This document shows, piece by piece, positions 8,901 to 17,030 of a DNA stretch of 64,000 nucleotides (position 1 is the first letter of the stretch; each line of letters starts with the position of its first letter). Location: contig JAVBNU010000035.1 of the NCBI GenBank assembly GCA_031551265.1, forward strand, positions 1 to 64,000, in the 5' to 3' direction. Source of the stretch: JAVBNU01 sp031551265 (GTDB lineage Bacteria; Cyanobacteriota; Vampirovibrionia; Gastranaerophilales; Gastranaerophilaceae). Position numbers and translations under genes: made by a program. Below the pieces are notes generated by a model, which saw only the letters and a list, made by a program, of their open reading frames with translations, did not search any database and was not told the origin of the DNA.

Positions 8901-9323
8901 CTAAATGACGCATATATTGGGGGATTTTTTATAACGTCTAATTGCTATTACAATCAAATGTCCATACGTACCATTGAGATAATCTAACGGTTGTTTATAA
9001 ATATCTACTTGTTTATATAGACAATCTTTTTCAGCATTACCATACTTTAAGTAAACTGTTTTGATTTGTCCAGTGACATCGGCTATATATAAATCAAAAA
9101 GTTTTATTTTTCTATTCAAAAAATCGTGATGTAGGTATGCTCCAAGATATTTTGCATGTACATGGACATTACCATACGTTGGTGTTGCGGTAACATAATG
9201 ATGATTCGCTTTATCTATCATTTTCAATAACTCAATACACAGTTCTATAGAAAAATCATTTTTATCGTATTTTTTTAGTATGGCCTGATATTTGTGTTGA
9301 ATTTCTTTATAATTAGCTGACAT
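8901..9323 (-). CDS. Unknown 140-aa prophage protein
   Basis: Not recognised. The start at 9323 (MSANYKE) is chosen because GAGG precedes it and because a longer frame to 9464 would run through a perfect 34-bp palindrome and a good promoter (ATGACA, 17 bases, TACTAT). The protein is mixed alpha/beta, basic and His/Tyr-rich (NHHYVTATPTYGNVHVHAKYLGAYLHHDF), with no signal peptide or membrane segment. Sharing a palindromic site with the XRE gene at 14586 suggests it belongs to the lysogeny control circuit or is expressed from the prophage. Function unknown. Confidence 0.65.
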   Translation of the reverse strand: MSANYKEIQHKYQAILKKYDKNDFSIELCIELLKMIDKANHHYVTATPTYGNVHVHAKYLGAYLHHDFLNRKIKLFDLYIADVTGQIKTVYLKYGNAEKDCLYKQVDIYKQPLDYLNGTYGHLIVIAIRRYKKSPNICVI

Positions 9324-9359
9324 ACAATATTCCTCATTTTTTTCATAGTAGCAGAAAAA

Positions 9360-9393
9360 CATAAAAATGTCATATTGATATGACATTTTTATG
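9360..9393. promoter_or_regulatory. Perfect 34-bp palindromic operator
   Basis: CATAAAAATGTCATAT and its exact complement flank a 2-bp centre. The right half contains ATGACA, which acts as -35 box for the minus-strand gene at 8901-9323 (17-base spacer, then TACTAT), so a bound protein would block that promoter. A related site lies at 14947-14986. Confidence 0.75.
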
Positions 9394-9497
9394 CGCAGTA
9401 TTATTTTTATTATTGTAAATTTTCCGCAATATAGCTCAACCTTAACGCAATTTTCGTCCTTCACCTTGCTTAATAATTTTAAGTAAAAAGGTGTTTA

Positions 9498-11132
9498 ATG
9501 AAGATAGTACACCCAAATAGCTTTAATAGCCTCGATTTCAATGCTGACCGAGGTCAGCAGCTTTCGTGTGCAAAAAATGAGATGGGTTTTAAGGGGATAG
9601 GAAATGCAGCGAGTAACGCTCTCGATAAAAGTTTAAATGATGTAATGAAGTGGGGGCAGCCGACTTATGCGACAAGACATGAACGCTTCTGGACGCGTTT
9701 AGTATCGGGATTTACAGCCGGTGGCTTTATGTCAATGGACTATGCCAACAAGGCTCGTAGGCAAGGTAAAAGCGAAAATATCGTAAAGAAAGACCGTAAC
9801 CAACGTCTTGCACAAGAAACCATTACAACCCTAGGTGAAGCAGCCGGAACATTGGCTCTTTTGACGATATTTTCAAAAGCAGCAAATACAAGAGTCGGCG
9901 TTGCAGCATGTATAACTGCAGGTGTCGGTTTTGCTTTTAATATTATCTCAAGATTGGCTCTAGGCAGAAGAATAACTCCAATGCCCTTTCCTGAAAAGCC
10001 ATCAACGTCACCGCCAGTATTCAGGAAGTTTGAGGAAATCCTTAATCAATCCGAACAAGATGCCGGCAATAGGAAGCCATTGCTGTCACTCAAAAACATT
10101 CTTATTGCCTTTGGTGTACTTGCAGCCGGTGGTTTTGCTTTACGAGCCGGTAAAAAAGCTGTATTCAGATCCGATGAAGGGCTTAATGCGGTCAAAACAA
10201 AAATACTCGAAAGTATGCCGTTCGGCAAGAAGATAAGCGCAAGCATTGAGCCTGAAAAAATTATAGTAGATGATACATTTATAGATAACCTTGCCTTGTC
10301 ACTAAAAGAAGTTGGGGAAGAAGCATTAGGTAAAAAAGTTAAAAAAACTGCCTTGGAATATTTAGCAGAAACCGGCAAAGCTGAAATAACTATTGAAAAA
10401 GAAAAAACAGTGCATTTATTAGGTAACAGACTCGAAGTACCGGTCAAAAAACTTTGGGAAATTCCACTCGCACCATTTCAACTCGTGCGTGATATTCTGG
10501 CCTTTCCTTATAAAGTTGTCAGTATGTCTGCCGGTGCAATACAAGAACTTGTACAAAAGCCAAATTCTAAACTAGAAAAACTTACAATCAAAGATATAGA
10601 AAATATTCTCGTAAAGTACGATGAGTTCGCAACAAAGCACCAAGATAAAACCGAACAGGAATTTATAAAAGCGTTTGGTGAGTATGTTCAAAAAATGCGC
10701 AAAGTTTCAGTTGATGACAAGAATTTTTCAAAAATTGCTAATGCCGGAATTGCCACGTGGGTAATTATTTTAGGAAGTTTGAGCGGTATTCCGTTCCAGG
10801 TGTTTGATGAATACAACAAAACTATCGAAAATGGCGGTACAAAAGCGCAAGCACAGAAAGAAGGAAGAAAACGAGGTGTTAATAGATTTATCAGAATGTT
10901 AGCACAGACTATAATTGTGCATAACCTTTTGAATAAAATTTTTGCTAAACAATATAATAGTTCGCTGCTGTATGCAGGTATCATTACATTTACAGCAACT
11001 GTTTTAACAGATATTGTAAGTCGTATGCTTACAAATATGTCTATCATAAGTGCAAGCAAAGAGCAGCAAATTAAGAAAGAGAAAGGATTTGTTGGTAATT
11101 ATAACAAAATGATAGACTACTTAACTGATTAA
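9498..11132 (+). CDS. Large multi-pass membrane protein, unknown
   Basis: A 544-residue protein not recognised as a phage family. Hydrophobic stretches lie near 95-150 (TLGEAAGTLALLTIF, GVAACITAGVGFAFNII), 195-212 (ILIAFGVLAAGGFALRAG), 320-345, 415-435 and 480-510. Between them are Lys/Glu-rich soluble segments. The N-terminal 35 residues are polar and end in a GFKG motif. It resembles in build the large host membrane protein at 58439-60439, although I see no clear alignment. A strong AAAAGGTG precedes the ATG. Its position between attL and the XRE gene marks it as cargo, perhaps changing the lysogen's envelope. Confidence 0.6.
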   Translation: MKIVHPNSFNSLDFNADRGQQLSCAKNEMGFKGIGNAASNALDKSLNDVMKWGQPTYATRHERFWTRLVSGFTAGGFMSMDYANKARRQGKSENIVKKDRNQRLAQETITTLGEAAGTLALLTIFSKAANTRVGVAACITAGVGFAFNIISRLALGRRITPMPFPEKPSTSPPVFRKFEEILNQSEQDAGNRKPLLSLKNILIAFGVLAAGGFALRAGKKAVFRSDEGLNAVKTKILESMPFGKKISASIEPEKIIVDDTFIDNLALSLKEVGEEALGKKVKKTALEYLAETGKAEITIEKEKTVHLLGNRLEVPVKKLWEIPLAPFQLVRDILAFPYKVVSMSAGAIQELVQKPNSKLEKLTIKDIENILVKYDEFATKHQDKTEQEFIKAFGEYVQKMRKVSVDDKNFSKIANAGIATWVIILGSLSGIPFQVFDEYNKTIENGGTKAQAQKEGRKRGVNRFIRMLAQTIIVHNLLNKIFAKQYNSSLLYAGIITFTATVLTDIVSRMLTNMSIISASKEQQIKKEKGFVGNYNKMIDYLTD

Positions 11133-11135
11133 TTA

Positions 11136-11375
11136 CTACTTTTTAAATTTTTTACCAATTTTTTTAGCTGCGTTCCCAACTAAGTCTACGACATCCTCAA
11201 TTATTTGCTGCGTGATACCTTTTTCTGGCGTTTTTGGTACATGTGCATATTTACTCATATCCTCACCCTTTTGCACTCTACGCCCAGGTTGAAACCGATT
11301 TTTTGGTTTTTCTTCCTTTTCACCTGAAAAGCTGACAATACCGCCTGAATATGGCGCAACACTATATAACCTCAT
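11136..11375 (-). CDS. Small unknown basic protein
   Basis: A 79-residue protein, convergent with the preceding gene with 3 bases between stops. The start at 11375 is supported by GAGGG; an ATG at 11438 is also open. The N-terminus MRLYSVAPYSGGIVSFSGE ends in a hydrophobic-F-x-G motif like the GFKG of the 544-residue neighbour, and the C-terminus is a Lys-rich amphipathic helix (NAAKKIGKKFKK). No domain recognised. It could interact with membrane or DNA. Confidence 0.5.
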   Translation of the reverse strand: MRLYSVAPYSGGIVSFSGEKEEKPKNRFQPGRRVQKGEDMSKYAHVPKTPEKGITQQIIEDVVDLVGNAAKKIGKKFKK

Positions 11376-11531
11376 GCTTTTACCCTCTATATTTCCGTTT
11401 GGATTTACTATTAAAGCATAAAACGCCTCGATGTACAATACGATGGACGTGCAAATATTAATAAAATATTAATTTTTTAATAATTATTTGAATCATAGTT
11501 TAAAATAAGATTATAAAACTAAATAGACACA

Positions 11532-11586
11532 AAAAAAGTTGTTAAAAAGAAGATATGATATACATCTTCTTTTTAGCAACTTTTTT
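11532..11586. terminator. 23-bp hairpin with A and T tracts on both sides
   Basis: Arms at 11532-11554 and 11564-11586 pair over 23 bases with one G-T pair, begin with six A and end with six T. It looks like a strong bidirectional terminator, yet it sits between divergently transcribed genes (11375 leftward, 11631 rightward), where no gene needs one. Confidence 0.75.
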
Positions 11587-11630
11587 GTATATATGCGGTT
11601 TTACAGGACAGTAGTAATTAAGGAAACACA

Positions 11631-12386
11631 ATGGAAAATAATATCACTATAGCAGTTAATCTTGACCCCATTTATCGAGAATTTATAATGAATGGTGGTA
11701 CGGATAATACTATAAGCGCTTTTTTCAAAAAGCGTCGAGCCAAAGGCACACAAGCAGAGATAATTAAAACAATAGGCTATGACCAAAAAGAAATGATTTC
11801 AAATATTTTGAAATTACATTGTCCGTCGGGAATTGACTTGGATTGCACTTATTCAAAAGGAAGTTTTTACAAAAATGCTCCGTATTCCGAGCCTACTTAT
11901 AAAAGTGATATTATGCCGAAGTATGATGACGTTATTGAAGCAGACGCAAAAGCATTGCCTTTTGAAGATAGTTGCTTCAAATGCGTAATGTTCGACCCGC
12001 CTTTTTTACCTGGTAAAACAAAAGAAAATGAGGCAACAAGTATAATGTTGTCAAGATTTTCAGGCTTCCATTCGGTTAGCGATGTATGGGAGTTTTACAG
12101 TGGCGCACTTAAAGAAATTTATAGAGTTTTAGCAACAAAGGGTATATTGATTTTCAAATGTCAAGATACTTCAAACAGCCTTAGGCAGTGTTTAAGCCAT
12201 GTCTATATAGTGAACGAGGCTGAAAAATTGGGCTTTTATGTTAAAGACCTATTTGTTCTATTGGCAAAACACCGTATTATCGGACATAATCATAGAAACC
12301 AAAAGCACGCACGTAAATATCACAGTTATTTTTTGGTTTTGGAAAAGAAAAATAAGGCTTGCGTTCCGATACATAGTTCGGTATAA
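11631..12386 (+). CDS. DNA methyltransferase (DPPF type)
   Basis: A 251-residue SAM-dependent methyltransferase. Motif IV is DPPF at 122-125, typical of N6-adenine or N4-cytosine DNA methylases; the SAM-site segment DLDCTYSKGSFY lies near 65-76, and the C-terminal half has the usual EIYRVLATKGILIFKCQD strand-helix pattern. No separate target-recognition domain is obvious, so specificity is unknown. It is followed after 9 bases by the exported nuclease at 12396, a likely operon. A methylase beside a nuclease with a DNA-binding domain suggests a restriction-modification-like pair, but a solitary protective phage methylase is the simpler alternative. Confidence 0.78.
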   Translation: MENNITIAVNLDPIYREFIMNGGTDNTISAFFKKRRAKGTQAEIIKTIGYDQKEMISNILKLHCPSGIDLDCTYSKGSFYKNAPYSEPTYKSDIMPKYDDVIEADAKALPFEDSCFKCVMFDPPFLPGKTKENEATSIMLSRFSGFHSVSDVWEFYSGALKEIYRVLATKGILIFKCQDTSNSLRQCLSHVYIVNEAEKLGFYVKDLFVLLAKHRIIGHNHRNQKHARKYHSYFLVLEKKNKACVPIHSSV

Positions 12387-12395
12387 TTCCCATAG

Positions 12396-13433
12396 ATGAG
12401 AAGCTGGACTGTAAAATTTTTAATTATCTTTGTATGTGCATTTTGCATAGCATTTTGTGGTGTATCAGCCGAGCAGTCGCAACAAGCACAAAGTTTTAAC
12501 ACCGCTCTTCAAAAAGTTTTAATCAACACACCTGATATTGAAATTCCTGAAAATTTTCAGTCAGTTGCATTTAAGACACTTGCTAAGAGTGAAGTTTTAG
12601 GGGGGAAAAGCAACCAAAACGAATTTCATGGTGTACGCGCTTTAAGAGATATGTTCGGTGAAGATAAACAAAAATTTGAAGCAATATATATATATTTAGG
12701 TAATGGCGCGCCCGTGGTTGTAAAGGCAAATGCAACTTGGTATATAAACCAATCCTCTAACGGCAAGCCTCGTTTTCGCCTTTACTATCGAAAAACCCCT
12801 GTAACCGAAGCAATGAATGAAAATGACTTACTTTTCATAGCCAAAACAAAAGACGACAAATTGTTCATAATCATTGCAAATAATAAGTCGTCCATAAAAG
12901 ATAAATTATTTGACTCACTTTTAGCCGGTATGTCTGACAGTAAATGTGCAACGCCAGTGCCAATACAGCCTAAAGAGTCTTGGTATCAAGTATTTTTCAC
13001 GCCAGGACCTGATTGCCAAAACAACATCATTTCAAGATTGAAAACTGCAAAAACTATTGATATTGCGGTATATTCCATTACATGCGAAAAACTTGTGAAC
13101 GCTATCATAGAAGCACACAATCGTGGAGCGAAAGTGCGTGTAATTACTGACGGTAAACAATCCGTTGGACAATACTCGCGTGTTCAAGAACTTATAGATG
13201 CCGGTGTTCCTTTAAGAATGAATGATGAAACTGAACACAAAATTGAGCATAATAAGTATGCAATTTTTGACGGCAAAGAAATAGAAACCGGCTCATTTAA
13301 TTGGACATGGTATGCAACTAATAAAAATAGCGAAAACTGTATGTTTTTTAAACAAACAAACAATGAATTTTCTGACCGTTACGAGTATCTTTGGAAATTT
13401 TACGAACCTAAACCTAAACAAACGTGTAATTAA
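12396..13433 (+). CDS. Exported EcoRII-N-like + PLD nuclease
   Basis: A 345-residue protein. Residues 1-26 form a signal peptide (hydrophobic core FLIIFVCAFCIAF, then VSA-EQ). Residues about 50-175 resemble the B3-like N-terminal DNA-binding domain of EcoRII-type restriction enzymes (SNQNEFHGVRALRDMFG, FRLYYRK, ENDLLFIAKTKDDKLFII). Residues about 185-345 are a single phospholipase-D domain with H285-x-K287-x4-D292 and GSFN at 299-302, as in the dimeric nucleases Nuc and BfiI. In BfiI a PLD nuclease is also joined to a B3-like domain, in the opposite order. Export would put it in the periplasm. No Shine-Dalgarno is evident, so translation may be coupled to the upstream methylase. The N-domain call is from memory, without an alignment. 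Confidence 0.75.
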   Translation: MRSWTVKFLIIFVCAFCIAFCGVSAEQSQQAQSFNTALQKVLINTPDIEIPENFQSVAFKTLAKSEVLGGKSNQNEFHGVRALRDMFGEDKQKFEAIYIYLGNGAPVVVKANATWYINQSSNGKPRFRLYYRKTPVTEAMNENDLLFIAKTKDDKLFIIIANNKSSIKDKLFDSLLAGMSDSKCATPVPIQPKESWYQVFFTPGPDCQNNIISRLKTAKTIDIAVYSITCEKLVNAIIEAHNRGAKVRVITDGKQSVGQYSRVQELIDAGVPLRMNDETEHKIEHNKYAIFDGKEIETGSFNWTWYATNKNSENCMFFKQTNNEFSDRYEYLWKFYEPKPKQTCN

Positions 13434-14113
13434 TCTGCATTAAAATTATATTCAAGACGCTTACGGCTTGCGAGATAGTCACAAAGGTGTACGAATTTTT
13501 GCGCTTTAGTAGTCGGTTTTGGCACTATTTCCTCTGTGCTATCGTGTTGAGTATTCCATTGTCCCATGTGTGAAATTACCAAATCAGCGATTTTATTGGC
13601 TATTTCGTTGTTTTCTGTATTTTGTTTAATGAAATTTGCCATCAACAATGGATGTTCAGCTTTTGTGCCTTCTGAATTGTTTTCACCACACTTCAATCCA
13701 TCGTGTAATATCAATGCAGCAATAATGAAGTCTTTATCCTTCTGTATATCTTCATAACTCTCTAACCGGAAAAGCTCTGTAGCAATCCCTACAGCAGCTT
13801 TTGTGTGTCTGACTAATCCCCCTTTGCCTTGTGCATAGTCAGGGTGATATTTACCGGTACTTGAGGCAGGGATTACAAAGTAATAGTCCGGCAGCCTTTC
13901 AATAAGTTTCGCGGTTATGCCTCTTATCTCATCGCTTTCTATAAGGCTCAATTCTTTTTCAAATAGTTGAACTCTTTCACTTGAGGCAAGTCTTTCAATC
14001 GGTATAGGGTTTTCGCTTGATGTATGATTTTTTTCTACAAACGCTAAACTAAGTCCTAGTCCTACAATCAGGACTAACAAGACTAAAAAAATCTTATTTC
14101 TATTCCAACTCAT
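13430..14113 (-). CDS. Membrane-anchored HD-domain hydrolase
   Basis: A 227-residue protein with one N-terminal membrane anchor (about 8-25, IFLVLLVLIVGLGLSLAF) and an HD phosphohydrolase domain. Metal-ligand candidates occur in order: H103 (VRHT), H137-D138 (ILHDGLK), H near 153 (EHPLLMANF), H near 179 (ISHMGQW) and a late Asp (LCDYLASRK). The pattern recalls YhaM/YqeK-type HD enzymes that act on nucleotides or nucleic acid. With the anchor first, the catalytic part probably faces the periplasm. Its stop overlaps the nuclease gene by 4 bases, convergent. Substrate unknown. Confidence 0.72.
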   Translation of the reverse strand: MSWNRNKIFLVLLVLIVGLGLSLAFVEKNHTSSENPIPIERLASSERVQLFEKELSLIESDEIRGITAKLIERLPDYYFVIPASSTGKYHPDYAQGKGGLVRHTKAAVGIATELFRLESYEDIQKDKDFIIAALILHDGLKCGENNSEGTKAEHPLLMANFIKQNTENNEIANKIADLVISHMGQWNTQHDSTEEIVPKPTTKAQKFVHLCDYLASRKRLEYNFNAD

Positions 14114-14178
14114 TTTTGGATTATATCATAATCTGTACAGAGGTGGAAATATCTTTATGCACCATTTATTATATAGAA

Positions 14179-14589
14179 ATGAATATCGGTATAAAAATTT
14201 TAATATTATTCGTTATATTATTTCAGCTTTCGGCGATCTGCGTAGAACCTAAAAAACACGTCTACCCTGAAAAAGATTACCAAAAATGTTGGTGTGATGC
14301 GAATAATGGACTGCTAGAGGTCGTGCTGCCTGATAAGGCACGCATAGATTGCATGACGAATAAATATGCAATGGAAGTCGATTTTGCACCAAAATGGGCT
14401 GAAAGCATAGGGCAATCGTTGTATTACGGTGCAGCTACAGGAAAACAACCGGCAATATTATTAATTATTGAAAATCCCGAAAAAGAGCAGCGATACTTGG
14501 ACAGGATTTTAAAAATTGCTCCGGTGCATAATATAGAAGTGTTCACAATAACACCTGATGACGTTAAGAATAGCTGTAAAGGGTTTTAG
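14179..14589 (+). CDS. Exported PD-(D/E)XK-like small protein
   Basis: A 136-residue protein. The start at 14179 gives a clean signal peptide (MNIGIKILILFVILFQLSAI); a longer frame from 14116 would collide with the divergent gene start at 14113. The mature part has KCWCDANNGLLEVVLP, RIDCMTNKYAMEVDF and KWAESIGQSLYYG, a D...E-x-D...K...Q arrangement reminiscent of the restriction-endonuclease-like fold, followed by LLIIE and a final Cys. I recall similar unnamed proteins in proteobacteria. Catalysis is not proven. It overlaps the convergent XRE gene by 4 bases. Confidence 0.55.
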   Translation: MNIGIKILILFVILFQLSAICVEPKKHVYPEKDYQKCWCDANNGLLEVVLPDKARIDCMTNKYAMEVDFAPKWAESIGQSLYYGAATGKQPAILLIIENPEKEQRYLDRILKIAPVHNIEVFTITPDDVKNSCKGF

Positions 14590-14912
14590 TGAATTTGCGC
14601 TTTATGCAGTTCAGAAGCTATTTTGTATAGTGTATTTTGGTTATCTTTATTAAGATACTCAATCGTTTCAATTAGTTTTGTATTTGTATTTTCACTTTTA
14701 TCTGTATATGGTCTAAAAAAGTAATCCCAACCAACATTAAATATTTTTGCCAATTTATTTAGTGTCATCAAATTTATGGAGCTTTTGCCGGATTCATACC
14801 TGGCTACAGTTCTTAACTGGACTCCGAGTTTTTCCGCCAGGGCTTCTTGAGTTAAGCCACGACTCGTTCTCAAATCTTTTATTCTTTTTGCGATTGTTTG
14901 ATATAGGTTCAT
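14586..14912 (-). CDS. XRE-family regulator (left arm)
   Basis: A 108-residue protein with an N-terminal Cro/C1 HTH (RIKDLRTSRGLTQEALAEKL, TVARYESGK) and a short C-terminal helical region. It has no peptidase domain for RecA-dependent cleavage. A 40-bp imperfect palindrome (14947-14986) just upstream probably mediates autoregulation, and a related perfect palindrome precedes the gene at 8901-9323. It could be an accessory-region regulator or one of two lysogeny repressors. Confidence 0.8.
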   Translation of the reverse strand: MNLYQTIAKRIKDLRTSRGLTQEALAEKLGVQLRTVARYESGKSSINLMTLNKLAKIFNVGWDYFFRPYTDKSENTNTKLIETIEYLNKDNQNTLYKIASELHKAQIH

Positions 14913-14946
14913 ATACTTAGATTATTATGTTTTTCCATTTTTTACT

Positions 14947-14986
14947 ATGACAAAAAATTACATATAAATATGACATTTTTTGTCAT
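14947..14986. promoter_or_regulatory. 40-bp imperfect palindromic operator
   Basis: Two 19-base arms with two mismatches around AA. The core ATATGACATTTTT (14968-14980) is identical to a half of the 9360-9393 palindrome and has the same 2-bp centre. TGACA/TGTCA half-sites repeat at the ends. It lies upstream of the XRE gene and at the end of the late block, where the AT-rich hairpin could also stop transcription. Confidence 0.65.
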
Positions 14987-15000
14987 CATGATTATTTCAT

Positions 15001-15489
15001 TTAACGTTTATTATAGTACCACTTAATTTTACTTCGAATGAAGTCGCCTATATCACCTTGTTTTATATCAGGAAACGGTGGAAGGTAAATTATATCAATT
15101 TTGCCTTTACTTGATGTATTGGGGTTTTTAACTCCAAACTCATAATGAGTCAAAACAGTTTCAGGCGAAATTACAATATTATAATCACGACAAAGCTGCG
15201 CAACAAAAGAAAACAAACCCTCTATTTGCTCCCTGGTTATAGGTGCAAAACCAACTCTATCACGAGAAATAAATCCACCCATTCCACACAAGGCCACACC
15301 TATTGCGCCTGTATTGCCACCACCTGTATGAGCTGCATACTTGCCGTCATTGCAATTCAAATTATCTTCCGGTCTATAATTTCCGGTGTGGCGTTTACCA
15401 TCTTTGTCAATCAAAAAATGATAAAATTGCTTGTCATAATTTGACGGATGGTAGCTCCCTGCAGTCCAGTGTAAAATAATTTTTTTCAT
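15001..15489 (-). CDS. Endolysin, N-acetylmuramoyl-L-alanine amidase
   Basis: A 162-residue amidase_2 (PGRP-type) zinc enzyme that cuts the amide between N-acetylmuramate and the stem peptide. The first zinc ligand is H7 (ILHWTAG), the second is expected in VLTHYEFG, and the third position falls in the KGKIDI segment. The GNTGAIGVALCG segment is also typical. It has no signal peptide, so it needs a holin; the TM protein at 16800-17030 is the candidate. It is the last gene of the late block. Confidence 0.88.
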   Translation of the reverse strand: MKKIILHWTAGSYHPSNYDKQFYHFLIDKDGKRHTGNYRPEDNLNCNDGKYAAHTGGGNTGAIGVALCGMGGFISRDRVGFAPITREQIEGLFSFVAQLCRDYNIVISPETVLTHYEFGVKNPNTSSKGKIDIIYLPPFPDIKQGDIGDFIRSKIKWYYNKR

Positions 15490-15497
15490 AAATACTC

Positions 15498-16796
15498 CTA
15501 TCTTATTTTCCAGTAATACTCTACTAAATAGCTTGCTGCATCAAAAATATGACCCAGAAACTTACTTTCATTGTCATTTTTAATTTTATGATGAGTCGGC
15601 AAGTCGATAATGCTTGTACCAGTTTTAAATTTTAAGTTGTCGATGTTGTATATAAGCCACTTGCAGCGTCTTTCATCAATAAATATCCGTAACTGTCCTT
15701 TACTATTTTTCATCCTGGCATTAAATGCTGAAATACGATTTAAAATAGGTGGATTATACGGCCGTAATTCAAATTTTACGTTGTTATATCCGTGTTCTTT
15801 CAGAGATTTTCGGATGATAGCATAGTTAGTAAATTCGCTTTCAGTTCTTCTGCTGTCGCCGGAAGCGTCACCATTAATTATAATTCCACCTGCGTGGTCG
15901 GGATAACGCCGCAAAAATTCATTAATACATTGTTGCGTAGCGGTATTCTCAACGACTATCTCATCAAAGAAATAAACATTTTCTTCATCTTTATGAGCAA
16001 GCACCCAAGACATCGGATCAACGTTAAAATCGCAAGTCAGGTGCAATGGCAAATTTTTGTTGTATTTGAGAGGTAAAATGTTGTCACGAGAAAATCCTTT
16101 TACTACGAGGCCACTCGAATAATCGCCATATTCACCCAGGACATTTATACGATAATATTCATCATCGTAGTCATTGCGCATAGACTCAACATAATGTTCC
16201 GGCAGATAAATATTATTAGTTGTTGGCGCAATGATAATCCGGTAGTTTTCTTGTGGGTGTTCAGCAAATCTTTTGTATATCCAACCTTTATTGGGTTGTG
16301 GATTGGTATGTCCGAATAGTCTGTATCTGAAATCGCCCCAGGAACTTTTTATATTGGTGTTTCTCAATCTGCTTAAAACAAGTTTGAACGAAGCGTCACT
16401 TATTTGGCTTGCTTCCTCGATTTCAGCCCAATGAAGGTTCAAAGATTTTATTTTTTCAGGGTCTTTCAATCCGCTAAAGATAATCTTTGAGCCGTTTTTA
16501 AAGGTTATTTCTTTATCAACTTTGTTATATTTATAATAGACATCGCGCTTGTAGCCGAGGTTTTCAAAATGCTCAAAATACGATACCATAGTGGTTTTTC
16601 TAACAAGCTCGTATTCATCAGCTCCAACCAATCCCCTGCAGCCTGGATATTTCTTAGCCAATAAAGTACCAAGCAAAGCTCCGGCAAAAGTTTTGCCAGA
16701 GCCAAAGCCACCTTGATATATTGCTACATCGAGTTTATGATTATGAGGAATAGCCATAAACTCGACTTGTTTGTCTAGTAAAGCATATTCCGTCAC
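15498..16796 (-). CDS. Terminase large subunit
   Basis: A 432-residue packaging motor. Residues 28-40 hold Walker A (YQGGFGSGKTFAG, K35), Walker B is LHWAEIEEAS, and the C-terminal RNase-H-like nuclease keeps LTCDFNVDP, GGIIINGDASGD and the late Asp of HIFDAASY. Length and motifs match PBSX/Terminase_3-type large subunits. It lies between amidase and a TM protein at the far end of the late block, 24 kb from the putative small subunit. Confidence 0.92.
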   Translation of the reverse strand: MTEYALLDKQVEFMAIPHNHKLDVAIYQGGFGSGKTFAGALLGTLLAKKYPGCRGLVGADEYELVRKTTMVSYFEHFENLGYKRDVYYKYNKVDKEITFKNGSKIIFSGLKDPEKIKSLNLHWAEIEEASQISDASFKLVLSRLRNTNIKSSWGDFRYRLFGHTNPQPNKGWIYKRFAEHPQENYRIIIAPTTNNIYLPEHYVESMRNDYDDEYYRINVLGEYGDYSSGLVVKGFSRDNILPLKYNKNLPLHLTCDFNVDPMSWVLAHKDEENVYFFDEIVVENTATQQCINEFLRRYPDHAGGIIINGDASGDSRRTESEFTNYAIIRKSLKEHGYNNVKFELRPYNPPILNRISAFNARMKNSKGQLRIFIDERRCKWLIYNIDNLKFKTGTSIIDLPTHHKIKNDNESKFLGHIFDAASYLVEYYWKIR

Positions 16797-16799
16797 TGA

Positions 16800-17030
16800 T
16801 TATTCAATGTCCATTATTTTATCGTAAATTTTGTCGATTTTAGCTTTCATTTCTTTAATTTCGCTACTTTGATATTGATTCTCTTCCTTTGTTGAGAATT
16901 TATCGGCTACTTCTTCCAAGATTTTTCGATGTTTTATTTCAAGCTGCACCGGAGTAACAAAGACTTTCTCTCGCAAAAGAAAGCAAACTAAAACTAATAC
17001 CAGTGGTGCATATTCAATTAAAATATTCAT
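16800..17030 (-). CDS. Holin-like one-TM protein
   Basis: A 76-residue protein with one N-terminal membrane segment (LIEYAPLVLVLVCFLL) and a charged coiled-coil tail (EIKEMKAKIDKIYDKI). Size, topology and position next to terminase and amidase suggest a holin or spanin-type lysis protein. Its stop is 3 bases before the terminase start. No family was recognised. Confidence 0.55.
   Translation of the reverse strand: MNILIEYAPLVLVLVCFLLREKVFVTPVQLEIKHRKILEEVADKFSTKEENQYQSSEIKEMKAKIDKIYDKIMDIE

Noticed and set aside
9324..9464. N-terminal extension of the gene at 8901 to an ATG at 9464
   Set aside because: It would place a perfect palindrome and a good promoter inside the coding region. The ATG at 9323 has a proper ribosome site.
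14116..14178. Upstream extension of the exported protein at 14179
   Set aside because: It would start 2 bases from the divergent gene start at 14113, leaving no promoter, and would hide the signal peptide.
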